Source of the DNA: an uncultured Aquimarina sp.
GTDB taxonomy: Bacteria > Bacteroidota > Bacteroidia > Flavobacteriales > Flavobacteriaceae
Direction: 5' to 3'
DNA: 64,000 nt
NCBI GenBank assembly: GCA_947499005.1
Contig: CANMML010000002.1
Location: 62,001 to 126,000, forward strand
Under the pieces are notes generated by a model, which ran no database searches, was not told the DNA's origin, and saw only the letters and a list, made by a program, of their open reading frames with translations. Position 1 is the first letter of the stretch, and each line of letters begins with the position of its first letter. Position numbers and translations under genes: made by a program. Positions 35,228-43,672 of the stretch are shown here, one piece after another.

Positions 35228-35254
35228 GAGATTCCTTGTCAAGCAAGGAATGAC
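35228..35254. repeat. Intergenic hairpin, copy 2 (opposite orientation)
   Basis: GAGATTCCTTG - TCAAG - CAAGGAATGAC: perfect 8-bp stem. Read on the minus strand it has the loop CTTGA, like copies 3 and 4. Lies between uxaB and the lactonase gene. Confidence 0.8.
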
Positions 35255-35359
35255 GAAACGTTATTACAATATTACTGATTGCGGATATTTATAGAAAATT
35301 ATAATGGAATTTAATAGTGCTGATAGCTAGCCAATAGCTGACAGCCGATAGCTCAAAAT

Positions 35360-36187
35360 ATGAAAATAGACTCACATCAACATTTTTGGCACTATTGCGA
35401 GGTAAAGCATAGCTGGATCAATGATCAGATGTCAGCGATTAAGAAGAATTTTTTACCTCAAGATTTACAATTAGAGTTAGCATCTAAAGGGATTGATGGT
35501 TGTGTTGCTGTTCAAGCGGATCAGCATGAGAACGAGACTCAATTTTTAATAGAGCAAGCCAAAGAACATGATTTTATTAAAGGTGTTGTGGGCTGGGTAG
35601 ATTTAAGAGCGGCTAACATAGATGAACGTCTAGCGTATTATAGTAAAGAACCGATAATAAAAGGATTTCGACATGTAGTACAAGATGAGCCAGATGTTAA
35701 CTTTATGAAGCGCCCCGATTTTCAACATGGTATTAGTAAACTGGGGAAATATGGATTTACCTATGATATCTTAATTTTCCCTACTCAGTTGGAAGCGGCT
35801 TTGGATACCGTGAAGCGATTTCCTAATCAAAAATTTGTAATAGATCACATTGCAAAGCCTTATATAAAAGACGGGAAAATTGATACTTGGAAAAAAGGAA
35901 TGCAGGAGATCGCAGCACATGAAAATGTTTGTTGTAAATTATCAGGAATGGTAACTGAAGCAGATTGGTTGAGTTGGAAACAATCAGATTTCACTCCTTA
36001 TCTTGATGCGATTATAGAAATGTTTGGTGTAGATCGTGTAATGTATGGTTCCGATTGGCCTGTTAGTTTAATCGAATGGAGTTATGGTGAAGTTAAAGGA
36101 ATCATAGATACGCATATTAAAGATTTTTCGGAGAAAGAAAAAGAAAAGATTTATGGTAAGAATGCGATTGAGTTTTATAACCTATAG
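35360..36187 (+). CDS. Amidohydrolase, probable L-fucono/L-galactono-lactonase
   Basis: 275 residues, COG3618-type amidohydrolase. Visible: IDSHQHFWHY (metal-binding HxH), QADQHENET, KGFRHVVQDEPD, FVIDHIAKPYIK and RVMYGSDWPVS (metal Asp). Family members hydrolyse sugar lactones such as L-fucono-1,5-lactone and L-galactono-lactone. It lies between the reductase genes and the SDR that should form the lactone, so its role as second step of the pathway is well supported. Confidence 0.85.
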   Translation: MKIDSHQHFWHYCEVKHSWINDQMSAIKKNFLPQDLQLELASKGIDGCVAVQADQHENETQFLIEQAKEHDFIKGVVGWVDLRAANIDERLAYYSKEPIIKGFRHVVQDEPDVNFMKRPDFQHGISKLGKYGFTYDILIFPTQLEAALDTVKRFPNQKFVIDHIAKPYIKDGKIDTWKKGMQEIAAHENVCCKLSGMVTEADWLSWKQSDFTPYLDAIIEMFGVDRVMYGSDWPVSLIEWSYGEVKGIIDTHIKDFSEKEKEKIYGKNAIEFYNL

Positions 36188-36192
36188 ATTTT

Positions 36193-36230
36193 AGAGAAGA
36201 GAGAAGAGAGAAGAGAGAAGAGAGAAGAGA
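36193..36230. repeat. Heptanucleotide tandem repeat (AGAGAAG x5)
   Basis: Five perfect AGAGAAG units from 36193 to 36227 plus three bases, immediately after the lactonase gene. Purine-rich and likely variable in length. Further on, 36260-36335 has clustered CTATAGCTTAAAGC-like repeats. Confidence 0.85.
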
Positions 36231-36353
36231 CGAAAACAAGATTTATAAATATAGTAATGCTTATGGTCTATAGCTAAGCCAAAAGCATTCAGTAAAATAA
36301 AAGCCTATAGCTTAAAGCTTAATGCTTAAAGCCATGAGGGGAAAGCCGAAATA

Positions 36354-37145
36354 ATGGATTTAAAATTAAAAGATAAAATAGTAGTAGTAACAGGGGCCGC
36401 TGGAATTAAGGGAAGTATAGGAGAAACTATAGTTCAAGTCTTAGCGAATGAAGGTGCAATTCCTGTAATCGTAGATCGTAACGAACGTGGGTTCGAATAT
36501 GCCGAAGCATTGCAACAAAAAGGGATAAATTCGATTTTCGTCCAGACAGACCTTTCTAAAGTAGATCAAATTGAAGCTGCGGCCAAAGTGATAAAAGATA
36601 CTTACGGGAAAGTGGATGCGCTCATTAATAACGTAGGAGTCAATGATGGGGCTGGTTTAGATAGTTCGGTTGAGGATTTCATGAATTCTATCAAATTAAA
36701 CATGGTAAGCTTCTTTGCAATGACAAAATACTTACTTCCTTTATTAAAAGAATCTAAAGGGAATATATTAAATATAGCTTCTAAAGTAGCATTAACAGGA
36801 CAAGGTGGAACATCGGGTTATGCGGCTGCTAAAGGAGGTGTTTTAGGGCTCACAAGAGAATGGGCTGTAGATCTTATCAAATTTGGAATTCGATCAAATG
36901 CTATTATCATTGCAGAGAGTTGGACGCCTGCGTATAAAAATTGGATTGATACCTTGGAAAATGCAGAAGAGAAATTATCATCCATCGTCAAAAAGATTCC
37001 CTTAGAAAATAGAATGACCACACCCGAAGAAATTGCAAATCAATGTTTATTTACGATTTCTGAAGTATCATCACATACTACAGGGCAATTTATTACTGTT
37101 GATGGTGGTTATGTTCACCTAGATCGAGCTTTGTTAACAGAATAG
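36354..37145 (+). CDS. Short-chain dehydrogenase, probable L-fucose/L-galactose dehydrogenase
   Basis: 263 residues. Cofactor motif VVVTGAAGIKGSIG, NNVG, the catalytic Ser in NIASKVAL and YAAAK (Tyr-x-x-x-Lys), GQFITVDGGY at the end. Such SDRs in Bacteroidota sugar loci oxidise L-fucose or L-galactose at C1 to the lactone. It is followed by the FucP-type transporter and mutarotase genes. The precise sugar is inferred from the pathway. Confidence 0.85.
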   Translation: MDLKLKDKIVVVTGAAGIKGSIGETIVQVLANEGAIPVIVDRNERGFEYAEALQQKGINSIFVQTDLSKVDQIEAAAKVIKDTYGKVDALINNVGVNDGAGLDSSVEDFMNSIKLNMVSFFAMTKYLLPLLKESKGNILNIASKVALTGQGGTSGYAAAKGGVLGLTREWAVDLIKFGIRSNAIIIAESWTPAYKNWIDTLENAEEKLSSIVKKIPLENRMTTPEEIANQCLFTISEVSSHTTGQFITVDGGYVHLDRALLTE

Positions 37146-37248
37146 ATTTAGTGATTCTTGTGAAAGCTAGAATCTTATCATTTTTATATTAAATAAAATC
37201 TATCTTTAAAATCATCAACAAACTACTAACTCAATAAACTAAATAACT

Positions 37249-38568
37249 ATGTCATCAAAAACTCCAATAGTTAGCAAACAATTATTTTTTCCTTTCATCA
37301 TAATTACATCCCTTTTTGCTTTGTGGGGAATCGCTAATGATTTGACAAATCCAATGGTAAGCGCTTTTAAGAAAGTAATGCCCGAATTATCGAATACTCA
37401 GGCTTCTTTAGTTCAGTTTGCTTTTTATTTTGGATATTTTTGTTTGGCGCTACCTGCCGCATTATTTATTAGAAAATATAGCTACAAGTCAGGAATTATT
37501 TTGGGATTATCTCTCTATGCTATTGGTGCACTGATGTTTTATCCAGCAGCAAAGTTTGAGGAGTATACCTTCTTTTTAATTTCTTTGTATGTGATTACAT
37601 CGGGTTTAGCTTTTTTAGAAACTACATCAAACCCACTGATTCTTTCATTGGGGGATCCAAAAACAGCTACACAACGATTAAATCTAGCACAGGCATTTAA
37701 TCCTATTGGTTCATTAATGGGAATGATTGTAGCGCAACAATTCGTATTAAGCGCTTTGCGTTCCGATGATTTTACTAAAGAGGCCTATGATGCACTACCT
37801 GCTGTAGAACAAGCAGCCGTGCGTACCAATGATTTATCGATTATTAGTTTACCTTATATTGGCTTAGGAATTTTAGTATTAGCTATAATGGCCATTATTA
37901 TTTTTACAAAAATGCCTAAAACGGCTCAAGAAGATAAAATAAGTCTATCCGATGCATTTAGTAGGTTAAGCAAGAATATAAATTACATTTTAGGAGTAGT
38001 AGCCCAAGCCTTCTATGTAGGAGCACAAATTATGTGTTGGACCTATATTTTTCAATACGTAGATTTTTTAAATGAAGGTTTAGATGAAGCATCTCAATTG
38101 ACAGCTACACATTTTAATATTGCTGCAATGATTTCGTTTTTAATAGGAAGATGGATTGGTACAGCATTAATGAGAAAATATGCTCCGTCAAAAATGTTAA
38201 TGATGTTTGGGATTTTGGGTAGCCTTTGTTGTGTTGGGGCAATATTACTTCCAGGAATGGTCGGTTTAATTTCTTTAGTAGCAATATCTGTTTTCATGTC
38301 AATTATGTTTCCAACTATTTACGGAATAGCTCTTAAGGATATGGGAGACGAAGCAAAGATTGGATCAGCAGGATTAGTGATGGCTATTGTTGGTGGAGCA
38401 TTAATGCCAGTATTACAGGGGAGTATTCTTGATTGGGGAGGAAGTGGATTTGGAGATTTAAAGATTTTAGGTTTTATTCCAGAAGTTAAATTCTCTTTTA
38501 TTTTACCATTAATTTGTTTGATTATGGTTACTCTTTATGGATATATATCATCCAATAAGAAAGCCTAA
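37249..38568 (+). CDS. fucP: FucP-type L-sugar:H+ symporter (MFS)
   Basis: 439 residues with about 12 hydrophobic helices. FFPFIIITSLFALWGIANDLTNPMV at the start and FFGYFCLALPAALF-like helices with the ETTSNPLILSLG motif are typical for the FucP/glucose-galactose (FGHS) subgroup. It would bring L-fucose or L-galactose across the inner membrane. It fits directly with the mutarotase and dehydrogenase genes around it. Confidence 0.9.
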   Translation: MSSKTPIVSKQLFFPFIIITSLFALWGIANDLTNPMVSAFKKVMPELSNTQASLVQFAFYFGYFCLALPAALFIRKYSYKSGIILGLSLYAIGALMFYPAAKFEEYTFFLISLYVITSGLAFLETTSNPLILSLGDPKTATQRLNLAQAFNPIGSLMGMIVAQQFVLSALRSDDFTKEAYDALPAVEQAAVRTNDLSIISLPYIGLGILVLAIMAIIIFTKMPKTAQEDKISLSDAFSRLSKNINYILGVVAQAFYVGAQIMCWTYIFQYVDFLNEGLDEASQLTATHFNIAAMISFLIGRWIGTALMRKYAPSKMLMMFGILGSLCCVGAILLPGMVGLISLVAISVFMSIMFPTIYGIALKDMGDEAKIGSAGLVMAIVGGALMPVLQGSILDWGGSGFGDLKILGFIPEVKFSFILPLICLIMVTLYGYISSNKKA

Positions 38569-38595
38569 GTCTTAATATTGTGTACTTATTGAAAT

Positions 38596-38940
38596 ATGAA
38601 AACGAAAAGATTTTGCCTTACTTGTGATCTTAAAGATGATCCAACATTAATAGAAGAGTATAAAGAATATCACGCTGCAGGAAATGCTTGGCCAGAGATT
38701 ACGGCGAGTATCAAAGATGCAGGAATTGTAGATATGCAAATTTACCTTTCAGGAAACCGTATGTTTATGATCATGGAATGCGATGAAACTTTTGATCCGA
38801 ACAAAAAGGCGGAAATGGACGCCAATAACCCTAAAGTGCAAGAGTGGGAACAATTGATGTGGAAATATCAACAAGGGTTACCTTGGGCAAAAGATGGAGA
38901 AAAATGGATAGAGATGGAAAAAGTATTCCAGTTAGAATAG
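38596..38940 (+). CDS. L-sugar mutarotase (RhaM-like, DUF718)
   Basis: 114 residues, normal family length. KRFCLTCDLKDDPTLIEEYK, the His in EYHAAGNAWPEI, MFMIME and the end WEQLMWKYQQ match the L-rhamnose/L-fucose mutarotase family. It interconverts anomers so that the pyranose dehydrogenase receives its preferred form. It lies 27 bases after the transporter, so the two are likely one operon. Confidence 0.85.
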   Translation: MKTKRFCLTCDLKDDPTLIEEYKEYHAAGNAWPEITASIKDAGIVDMQIYLSGNRMFMIMECDETFDPNKKAEMDANNPKVQEWEQLMWKYQQGLPWAKDGEKWIEMEKVFQLE

Positions 38941-38980
38941 AAGAAAGTATACAGTATTAAGTTTTTCAATAAATATACCT

Positions 38981-39007
38981 GTCATTCTGTGCTTGACACA
39001 GAATCTC
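38981..39007. repeat. Intergenic hairpin, copy 3
   Basis: GTCATTCTGTG - CTTGA - CACAGAATCTC: perfect 8-bp stem with loop CTTGA, same outer sequence as copy 1. The stem differs from copy 2 by paired changes, which indicates selection for the fold or repeated generation. Confidence 0.8.
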
Positions 39008-39132
39008 ACTAAGAGAATACTTGAACTTCAAAAAGGTTTTTCATTAATTTGCGTCACTATAGTAAAGAAACACAATTAGATGTTTAGTTAGTCTTAATAC
39101 TTTATACTAACTACTTAATACTAAAAAACTAA

Positions 39133-40383
39133 ATGAAAAACCTCCACTTACCAGCATTTATCACTTTTTTACTAAAATGGTTACTAATCTCTTTAGTGGT
39201 AGGTATTGCTGTTGGGGCTGCATCTGCTTTATTCTTGATTAGTTTAAAGTGGTGTACTGATTATCGCGAATCAAATACCATCATTATATGGGCATTACCT
39301 GTAGCCGGTTTTTTGATAGGAGCGATGTATCACTATTGGGGGAAAAGTGTCGTACGAGGAAATAATCAGTTATTGGATGAGTTCCATAACCCAGAAAAGA
39401 TAATTCCTTTTAAAATGGCGCCATGGGTGTTAATAGGAACCTTGGGGACACATCTTTTTGGTGGTTCAGCTGGGCGAGAAGGTACTGCGGTTCAGATTGG
39501 AGGAGCAATTGCAGATCAACTGTCTAGATTTGTTAAGATAGATTCTTTAGATCGTAAAATATTGTTGACGATGGGTATCAGTGCTGGTTTTTCAGCTGTG
39601 TTTGGTACACCATTAGCCGGAGCCATTTTTGCGTTGGAAGTATTGATTATTGGTCGAGCGAGATATGAAGCTATTGTGCCTAGTATTTTGGTAGCAGTTA
39701 TAGCAGATATAGCATGTCAATATTTTGGGGGAACGCATACGCACTATGTTGTTGAGCAGGTGCCAAGCATGAGCTTACAAAATGTAGGTTGGATAGTATT
39801 GGCAAGTATACTATTTGGTTTAGTAGCACGTCTTTTCTCTTATGGTAATCATTTTTGGGGAGGGGTATTCAAAAAAATAAAATATCCACCATTACGCCCT
39901 GTACTTGGAGGGTTAGTATTAGCGATAATATTTGCAATAATCGGGACAAGATATTCGGGCTTAGGAGTACCTGTAATTGTTGAAGCCTTCGAGCACCAAA
40001 TCCCCAAACAAGATTTTATTCTCAAATTATTATTTACGACTTTCACTTTAGGTGCTGGTTTTAAAGGAGGAGAGGTTACACCATTGTTTTTTATTGGAGC
40101 TACTTTAGGAAATGCATTAGTTTGGTTTATTCCATTGCCAATCGATGTGTTAGCAGCTATGGGGTTTGTAGCCGTATTTGCTGGAGCCACCAATACACCT
40201 ATAGCATGTACCCTTATGGGAATCGAGTTATTTGGTAGTGATGTTGCTCAATATGTCGCTATAGCCTGTTTTGTTGCTTATTTATTTTCGGGGCATTCAA
40301 GTATTTATAGTTCGCAAATGATAGGCAGCGCTAAGCACCCCTTATTGTCTGGAAATCAGTCAAAATTCCTAAAAAATCTGTAA
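39133..40383 (+). CDS. CLC-family anion channel/antiporter, resembles the fluoride (CLC-F) branch
   Basis: 416 residues, multi-pass membrane protein. The gating-glutamate region reads GGSAGREGTAVQIGG rather than the GREGP of chloride-type CLCs, and the first anion-site motif reads RGNNQLLDEFH instead of GSGIP. GGEVTPLFFIGATLGNAL is the later conserved region. These departures are what I would expect in CLC-F fluoride/proton antiporters, though I cannot align it. No fluoride-riboswitch sequence is evident in the 190 bases upstream. Monocistronic by position. No direct link to the sugar genes. Confidence 0.85.
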   Translation: MKNLHLPAFITFLLKWLLISLVVGIAVGAASALFLISLKWCTDYRESNTIIIWALPVAGFLIGAMYHYWGKSVVRGNNQLLDEFHNPEKIIPFKMAPWVLIGTLGTHLFGGSAGREGTAVQIGGAIADQLSRFVKIDSLDRKILLTMGISAGFSAVFGTPLAGAIFALEVLIIGRARYEAIVPSILVAVIADIACQYFGGTHTHYVVEQVPSMSLQNVGWIVLASILFGLVARLFSYGNHFWGGVFKKIKYPPLRPVLGGLVLAIIFAIIGTRYSGLGVPVIVEAFEHQIPKQDFILKLLFTTFTLGAGFKGGEVTPLFFIGATLGNALVWFIPLPIDVLAAMGFVAVFAGATNTPIACTLMGIELFGSDVAQYVAIACFVAYLFSGHSSIYSSQMIGSAKHPLLSGNQSKFLKNL

Positions 40384-40407
40384 CCTTATCATTTTAAGAA
40401 TAATTTT

Positions 40408-40436
40408 TTTGTATTCGTAAGTATTTTCTGTCTTTG
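40408..40436 (+). promoter_or_regulatory. Possible Bacteroidota promoter for the envelope cluster
   Basis: TTTG (40408-40411), 17 bases, then TGTCTTTG (40429-40436), one base off the TAnnTTTG consensus. It lies about 65 bases before the DUF5675 gene. Based on motif match only. Confidence 0.3.
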
Positions 40437-40501
40437 CAGTAGAATTAATTAGGATTCTCTAAATTTAGTATTAGACTTGTAACCAACTAATACACTGTTC
40501 G

Positions 40502-41350
40502 ATGAAACGCTTCTTGGCATTATTGCTGATAGCTGCAATTATCATTGCTATTATTCTCTTTTTCACCAACCCACAACTTTTAGATGGAGTGTGGTTATGG
40601 CTAATTGGTTTTGCTGGTAGTATTATTGGGTTATTTAGGAACCTATGGGAAAGCGTAAAAGGAGCTTTTGATAAAGATGAAGAAGTCGTTCAGAAAGTAG
40701 CTCCAGAACCATTGGCAAAGGAGAATGTTGCTTTGGCTCAAACCCAAGTTCAATTAAAAGAAGCCGAATTAGAGCTTAAAAAAGTACAATCTCAAATAGC
40801 AATCAATAAAGCCGAATTAGAAGAAGTTGTTCCATTTGATGGGACTACGTTGAGTTTAATTCGTTTTAGATATGATCAAAATACAACATTAGGTTTATTG
40901 TATATACGGGATCAGTTTATTGCTTATACATTAGAAGATACTTACCGAGAGACTAAGATTAAAGGAAAGACTCGAATTCCTAGTGGGGTATATGAGATTA
41001 AGTTTAGAGAGGTAATGTCTGGACTAACAAAAAAGTACAGAGAGCGAAAAGCCTTGCAACCATTTTTTACATGGCATCTAGAACTTCAAAATGTTCCTAA
41101 TTACGAATTTGTATATATCCATATTGGAAATACTCATGGCGATACAGATGGATGTATTTTAATAGCAGATGGTATTTATGATGACAGTATTAAGAAGTCA
41201 ATAATGAATTCTGTTAAAGCATATACAAGATTTTATAAAAGAATTCAGGCCCTACTGGAAGGAGGGGAGAAAGTTAGGATAAAAGTTTACGATGAAAACT
41301 GGATTACTCAACTTCAACGAAAATCAACAATTTCAGAAGAAGTTGCTTAA
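40502..41350 (+). CDS. Membrane-anchored DUF5675 protein
   Basis: 282 residues: one or two N-terminal hydrophobic helices (ALLLIAAIIIAIILFFTNP and LWLWLIGFAGSIIGLF), a charged helical linker (about 60-115), then a C-terminal domain with SLIRFRYDQNTTLGLLYI, YTLEDTYRE, KGKTRIPSGVYEI, VYIHIGNTHGDTDGCILI. The IHIGN...DTDGCI pattern is that of DUF5675, a domain often found in phage or cell-wall contexts and possibly a peptidoglycan-acting fold. The next gene, 44 bases on, is an amidase, supporting a role in cell-wall work. Confidence 0.8.
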   Translation: MKRFLALLLIAAIIIAIILFFTNPQLLDGVWLWLIGFAGSIIGLFRNLWESVKGAFDKDEEVVQKVAPEPLAKENVALAQTQVQLKEAELELKKVQSQIAINKAELEEVVPFDGTTLSLIRFRYDQNTTLGLLYIRDQFIAYTLEDTYRETKIKGKTRIPSGVYEIKFREVMSGLTKKYRERKALQPFFTWHLELQNVPNYEFVYIHIGNTHGDTDGCILIADGIYDDSIKKSIMNSVKAYTRFYKRIQALLEGGEKVRIKVYDENWITQLQRKSTISEEVA

Positions 41351-41394
41351 GGAATAATAGAATATAACCAACATAATAATCTAAATACACGATT

Positions 41395-43089
41395 ATGTCA
41401 GATAAAGAACATATCACACGCGAAGACCGACGAGCGTTGATTGATGATTTCGAAGATGTATTAGGAGGTAAAAGGTACCCTTCGGATAGTTACTATAAGA
41501 AGTTCTTTTTTAAACATGCTTCTTTGATTAGTACTATCCTGTTTACATTAGGACTTTTATCATCAATTATCATATTCATTACCACAGGAGATATCTTTAG
41601 AGCAGCTGCACTAATCTTTTTACTAGTTTGGTTGGTAGTGTTTCTTAGATACTTCTTATGGGCAGTGTACCATTACAATGTTAATCATGGGATTTCTATA
41701 AAAGAATGGGAAAAACTAGAAGATGCTAAAACACGCCTCAAGAAAGGAGAGAGAGTCCTTAAAAGTGAATTAATAGAGCCTAAAGTAAATCCTTATCGTA
41801 GTCAAACTTTTGGTGTGCCTCCAGGGACAGTTAGAGGAATGCTAGCATTTACGTTATTATTTGGGGCAATTGCTATTTTGATTGCCAGTATGGGAATGGA
41901 GCGTGTCGATTTGGAAAATTCCTTAATTCGAGATCAATTCGAGTTTTTTAAAACAGCCTTTTTAATGATGATGGCATTTTATTTTGGAGATAAATCGTTA
42001 CGTTTCTTACAAAATAGATGGAAAGATCCAAATGCAACGACAAGAGTCGATCAGCCTACAACTAACTTGCCTAAGCAAGGAGGAGGAGGGGATGATGTTC
42101 AGTATCATCAGCATGACCCAAGGCCAAATAACCCACACTATGACCCTAATTTTCATAGTCAACAATTTGCGCAAAATCCAACAATAGTCAATGCGTCTTA
42201 TCAACCGACACCATACAATGCCTTTGGGAATACTCAATTGCAAAGAGACGATGATTTTTTTATACAGGATGATGCTTTTTTTGCAGAAAAAGAAGGCTTA
42301 AGTATAGAAGCTAAAAATCATGGAGGTATAACAGAGTTGAAAAACCAAATGAACACTTTTGCGAATTTGGAAATGACACCAGAAATGATAGCTGAGCCCG
42401 AACCAAGTGAGGAGGAAGCAAATCTAGAAGACGGACAACGTTTTTGTGATTATCCTTGTACACCAATTATAGATGCAGGACATGGAGGAATTCTTAATGG
42501 GAAATATACTACAGGAGAAAAGAAACGATATTCCTTTACAGGAGAGGATCAAGAGCCAATAGAAATTCTAGAAGGAGATATTAATCGTAAAATAGCCAAA
42601 AAATTAATTGAGAAATTAAAAGCAAATGGCTTGCCTTACCATGATTTAAATTCAAGTGACCCAGTGGACGAACCGTTGTGGGATCGTGTAAATAGAGCAA
42701 ATGCTATTTATAAAGAAGATCCTTCTGCCTTCTATCTTTCTATCCATAGTAATGCTTCGGCAAGTGGTATCGAAGGAAGAGGAGGAAGAGGACACGGATT
42801 TGAAGTGTTTAGTAGTGTAGGAGAAACTCCAAGTGATGTTTTAGCCAGAATTGCTGGTCAAGAATATAAACGTCACTTTAATGGAATGTTTCGTTTTAGA
42901 GGAGTTAAAGAAGCGAATTTTAGAGTGTTAAAATCTACCCGCTGTCCAGCTATTTTAGTAGAGAATTTATTTTTTGACAATTATTTCGAAGCAAAGTATT
43001 TGCTTTCAGATGAAGGTCAAGAGGCTATTGCAAATTGTTTGTTAGATATAGTTAGAAGCATACATTTTTACTATGAAGCAAATAGTTAA
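41395..43089 (+). CDS. Membrane protein with C-terminal N-acetylmuramoyl-L-alanine amidase domain (Amidase_3)
   Basis: 564 residues. The N-terminal half has about three to four hydrophobic helices (around residues 35-85 and 150-200), a His/Asn/Pro-rich linker (NPHYDPNFHSQQF), then an Amidase_3 domain from about residue 350: IIDAGHGG (zinc His363), ILEGDIN (zinc Glu), FYLSIHSNASA (zinc His), ILVENLFFDN (catalytic Glu). It should cut the amide between MurNAc and the stem peptide. The fusion of several membrane helices to the enzyme is unusual. The next gene overlaps its end by 17 bases. Confidence 0.85.
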   Translation: MSDKEHITREDRRALIDDFEDVLGGKRYPSDSYYKKFFFKHASLISTILFTLGLLSSIIIFITTGDIFRAAALIFLLVWLVVFLRYFLWAVYHYNVNHGISIKEWEKLEDAKTRLKKGERVLKSELIEPKVNPYRSQTFGVPPGTVRGMLAFTLLFGAIAILIASMGMERVDLENSLIRDQFEFFKTAFLMMMAFYFGDKSLRFLQNRWKDPNATTRVDQPTTNLPKQGGGGDDVQYHQHDPRPNNPHYDPNFHSQQFAQNPTIVNASYQPTPYNAFGNTQLQRDDDFFIQDDAFFAEKEGLSIEAKNHGGITELKNQMNTFANLEMTPEMIAEPEPSEEEANLEDGQRFCDYPCTPIIDAGHGGILNGKYTTGEKKRYSFTGEDQEPIEILEGDINRKIAKKLIEKLKANGLPYHDLNSSDPVDEPLWDRVNRANAIYKEDPSAFYLSIHSNASASGIEGRGGRGHGFEVFSSVGETPSDVLARIAGQEYKRHFNGMFRFRGVKEANFRVLKSTRCPAILVENLFFDNYFEAKYLLSDEGQEAIANCLLDIVRSIHFYYEANS

Positions 43090-43672
43090 AATAAGTCTTT
43101 TATTACTCTTGATACTCTCTTTTACTTCGTGTAAAAAAGATAGAAGAGCTTTAGTCGTTGGGAAAATTCATGCTGCATCAAAATTAGCAACAACCGAATT
43201 CACCATCGACAAAATCGTGCATGGAACAAAGTCAAAAAAATTGTTTTGGCTAGTGAAATTAAATGAAGCTCGATTTTTAGCATATTCACAAGCTATAATA
43301 AAAGCAGGTATCGATCTCAATAAACTACAGCCAGATGATATTAAAATTGATAAAAAGAAAATAGAATTAAAGCTTCCTCAAGTAGAAATAATCAATTTTT
43401 CATACCCGCCTAACAAGTTTAGATTGGATGATGAGATTACTGAAAATAAGTTTCTGAACAGCATTTCTTTAGAAGATCAGGAAGAATATTTCCGTCAAGC
43501 GGAATTGGATATCAGGAATAATTTGGAATACATGGGCATTGTCGAAACGACACAACAGCATACTCGTAGTATGTTGACGGGTCTATTAAAGAGTTTAGGG
43601 TATAGTGAAATTTACATTAGTTTCTCCGATGATCCTTTAGTGATGGATCGTGTCCTAGTAACAGTTGAATAG
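43073..43672 (+). CDS. DUF4230 lipoprotein
   Basis: 199 residues; start inside the amidase gene. N-terminal signal with lipobox LSFTSC. The body (KLATTEFTIDKIVHG, ARFLAYSQAIIKAGIDLNKL, VEIINFSYPPNKFRLDD) is of the DUF4230 type, which has a T.E....I......G beginning and an amphipathic central part. Its own end overlaps the next gene by 8 bases. Function unknown; co-translation with a cell-wall amidase suggests an envelope role. Confidence 0.75.
   Translation: MKQIVKISLLLLLILSFTSCKKDRRALVVGKIHAASKLATTEFTIDKIVHGTKSKKLFWLVKLNEARFLAYSQAIIKAGIDLNKLQPDDIKIDKKKIELKLPQVEIINFSYPPNKFRLDDEITENKFLNSISLEDQEEYFRQAELDIRNNLEYMGIVETTQQHTRSMLTGLLKSLGYSEIYISFSDDPLVMDRVLVTVE

Noticed and set aside
28809-38940. 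Classical L-fucose pathway (isomerase, fuculokinase, fuculose-phosphate aldolase)
   Set aside because: None of these three enzymes is present; the enzyme set is oxidative and ends in KDG kinase and KDPG aldolase.
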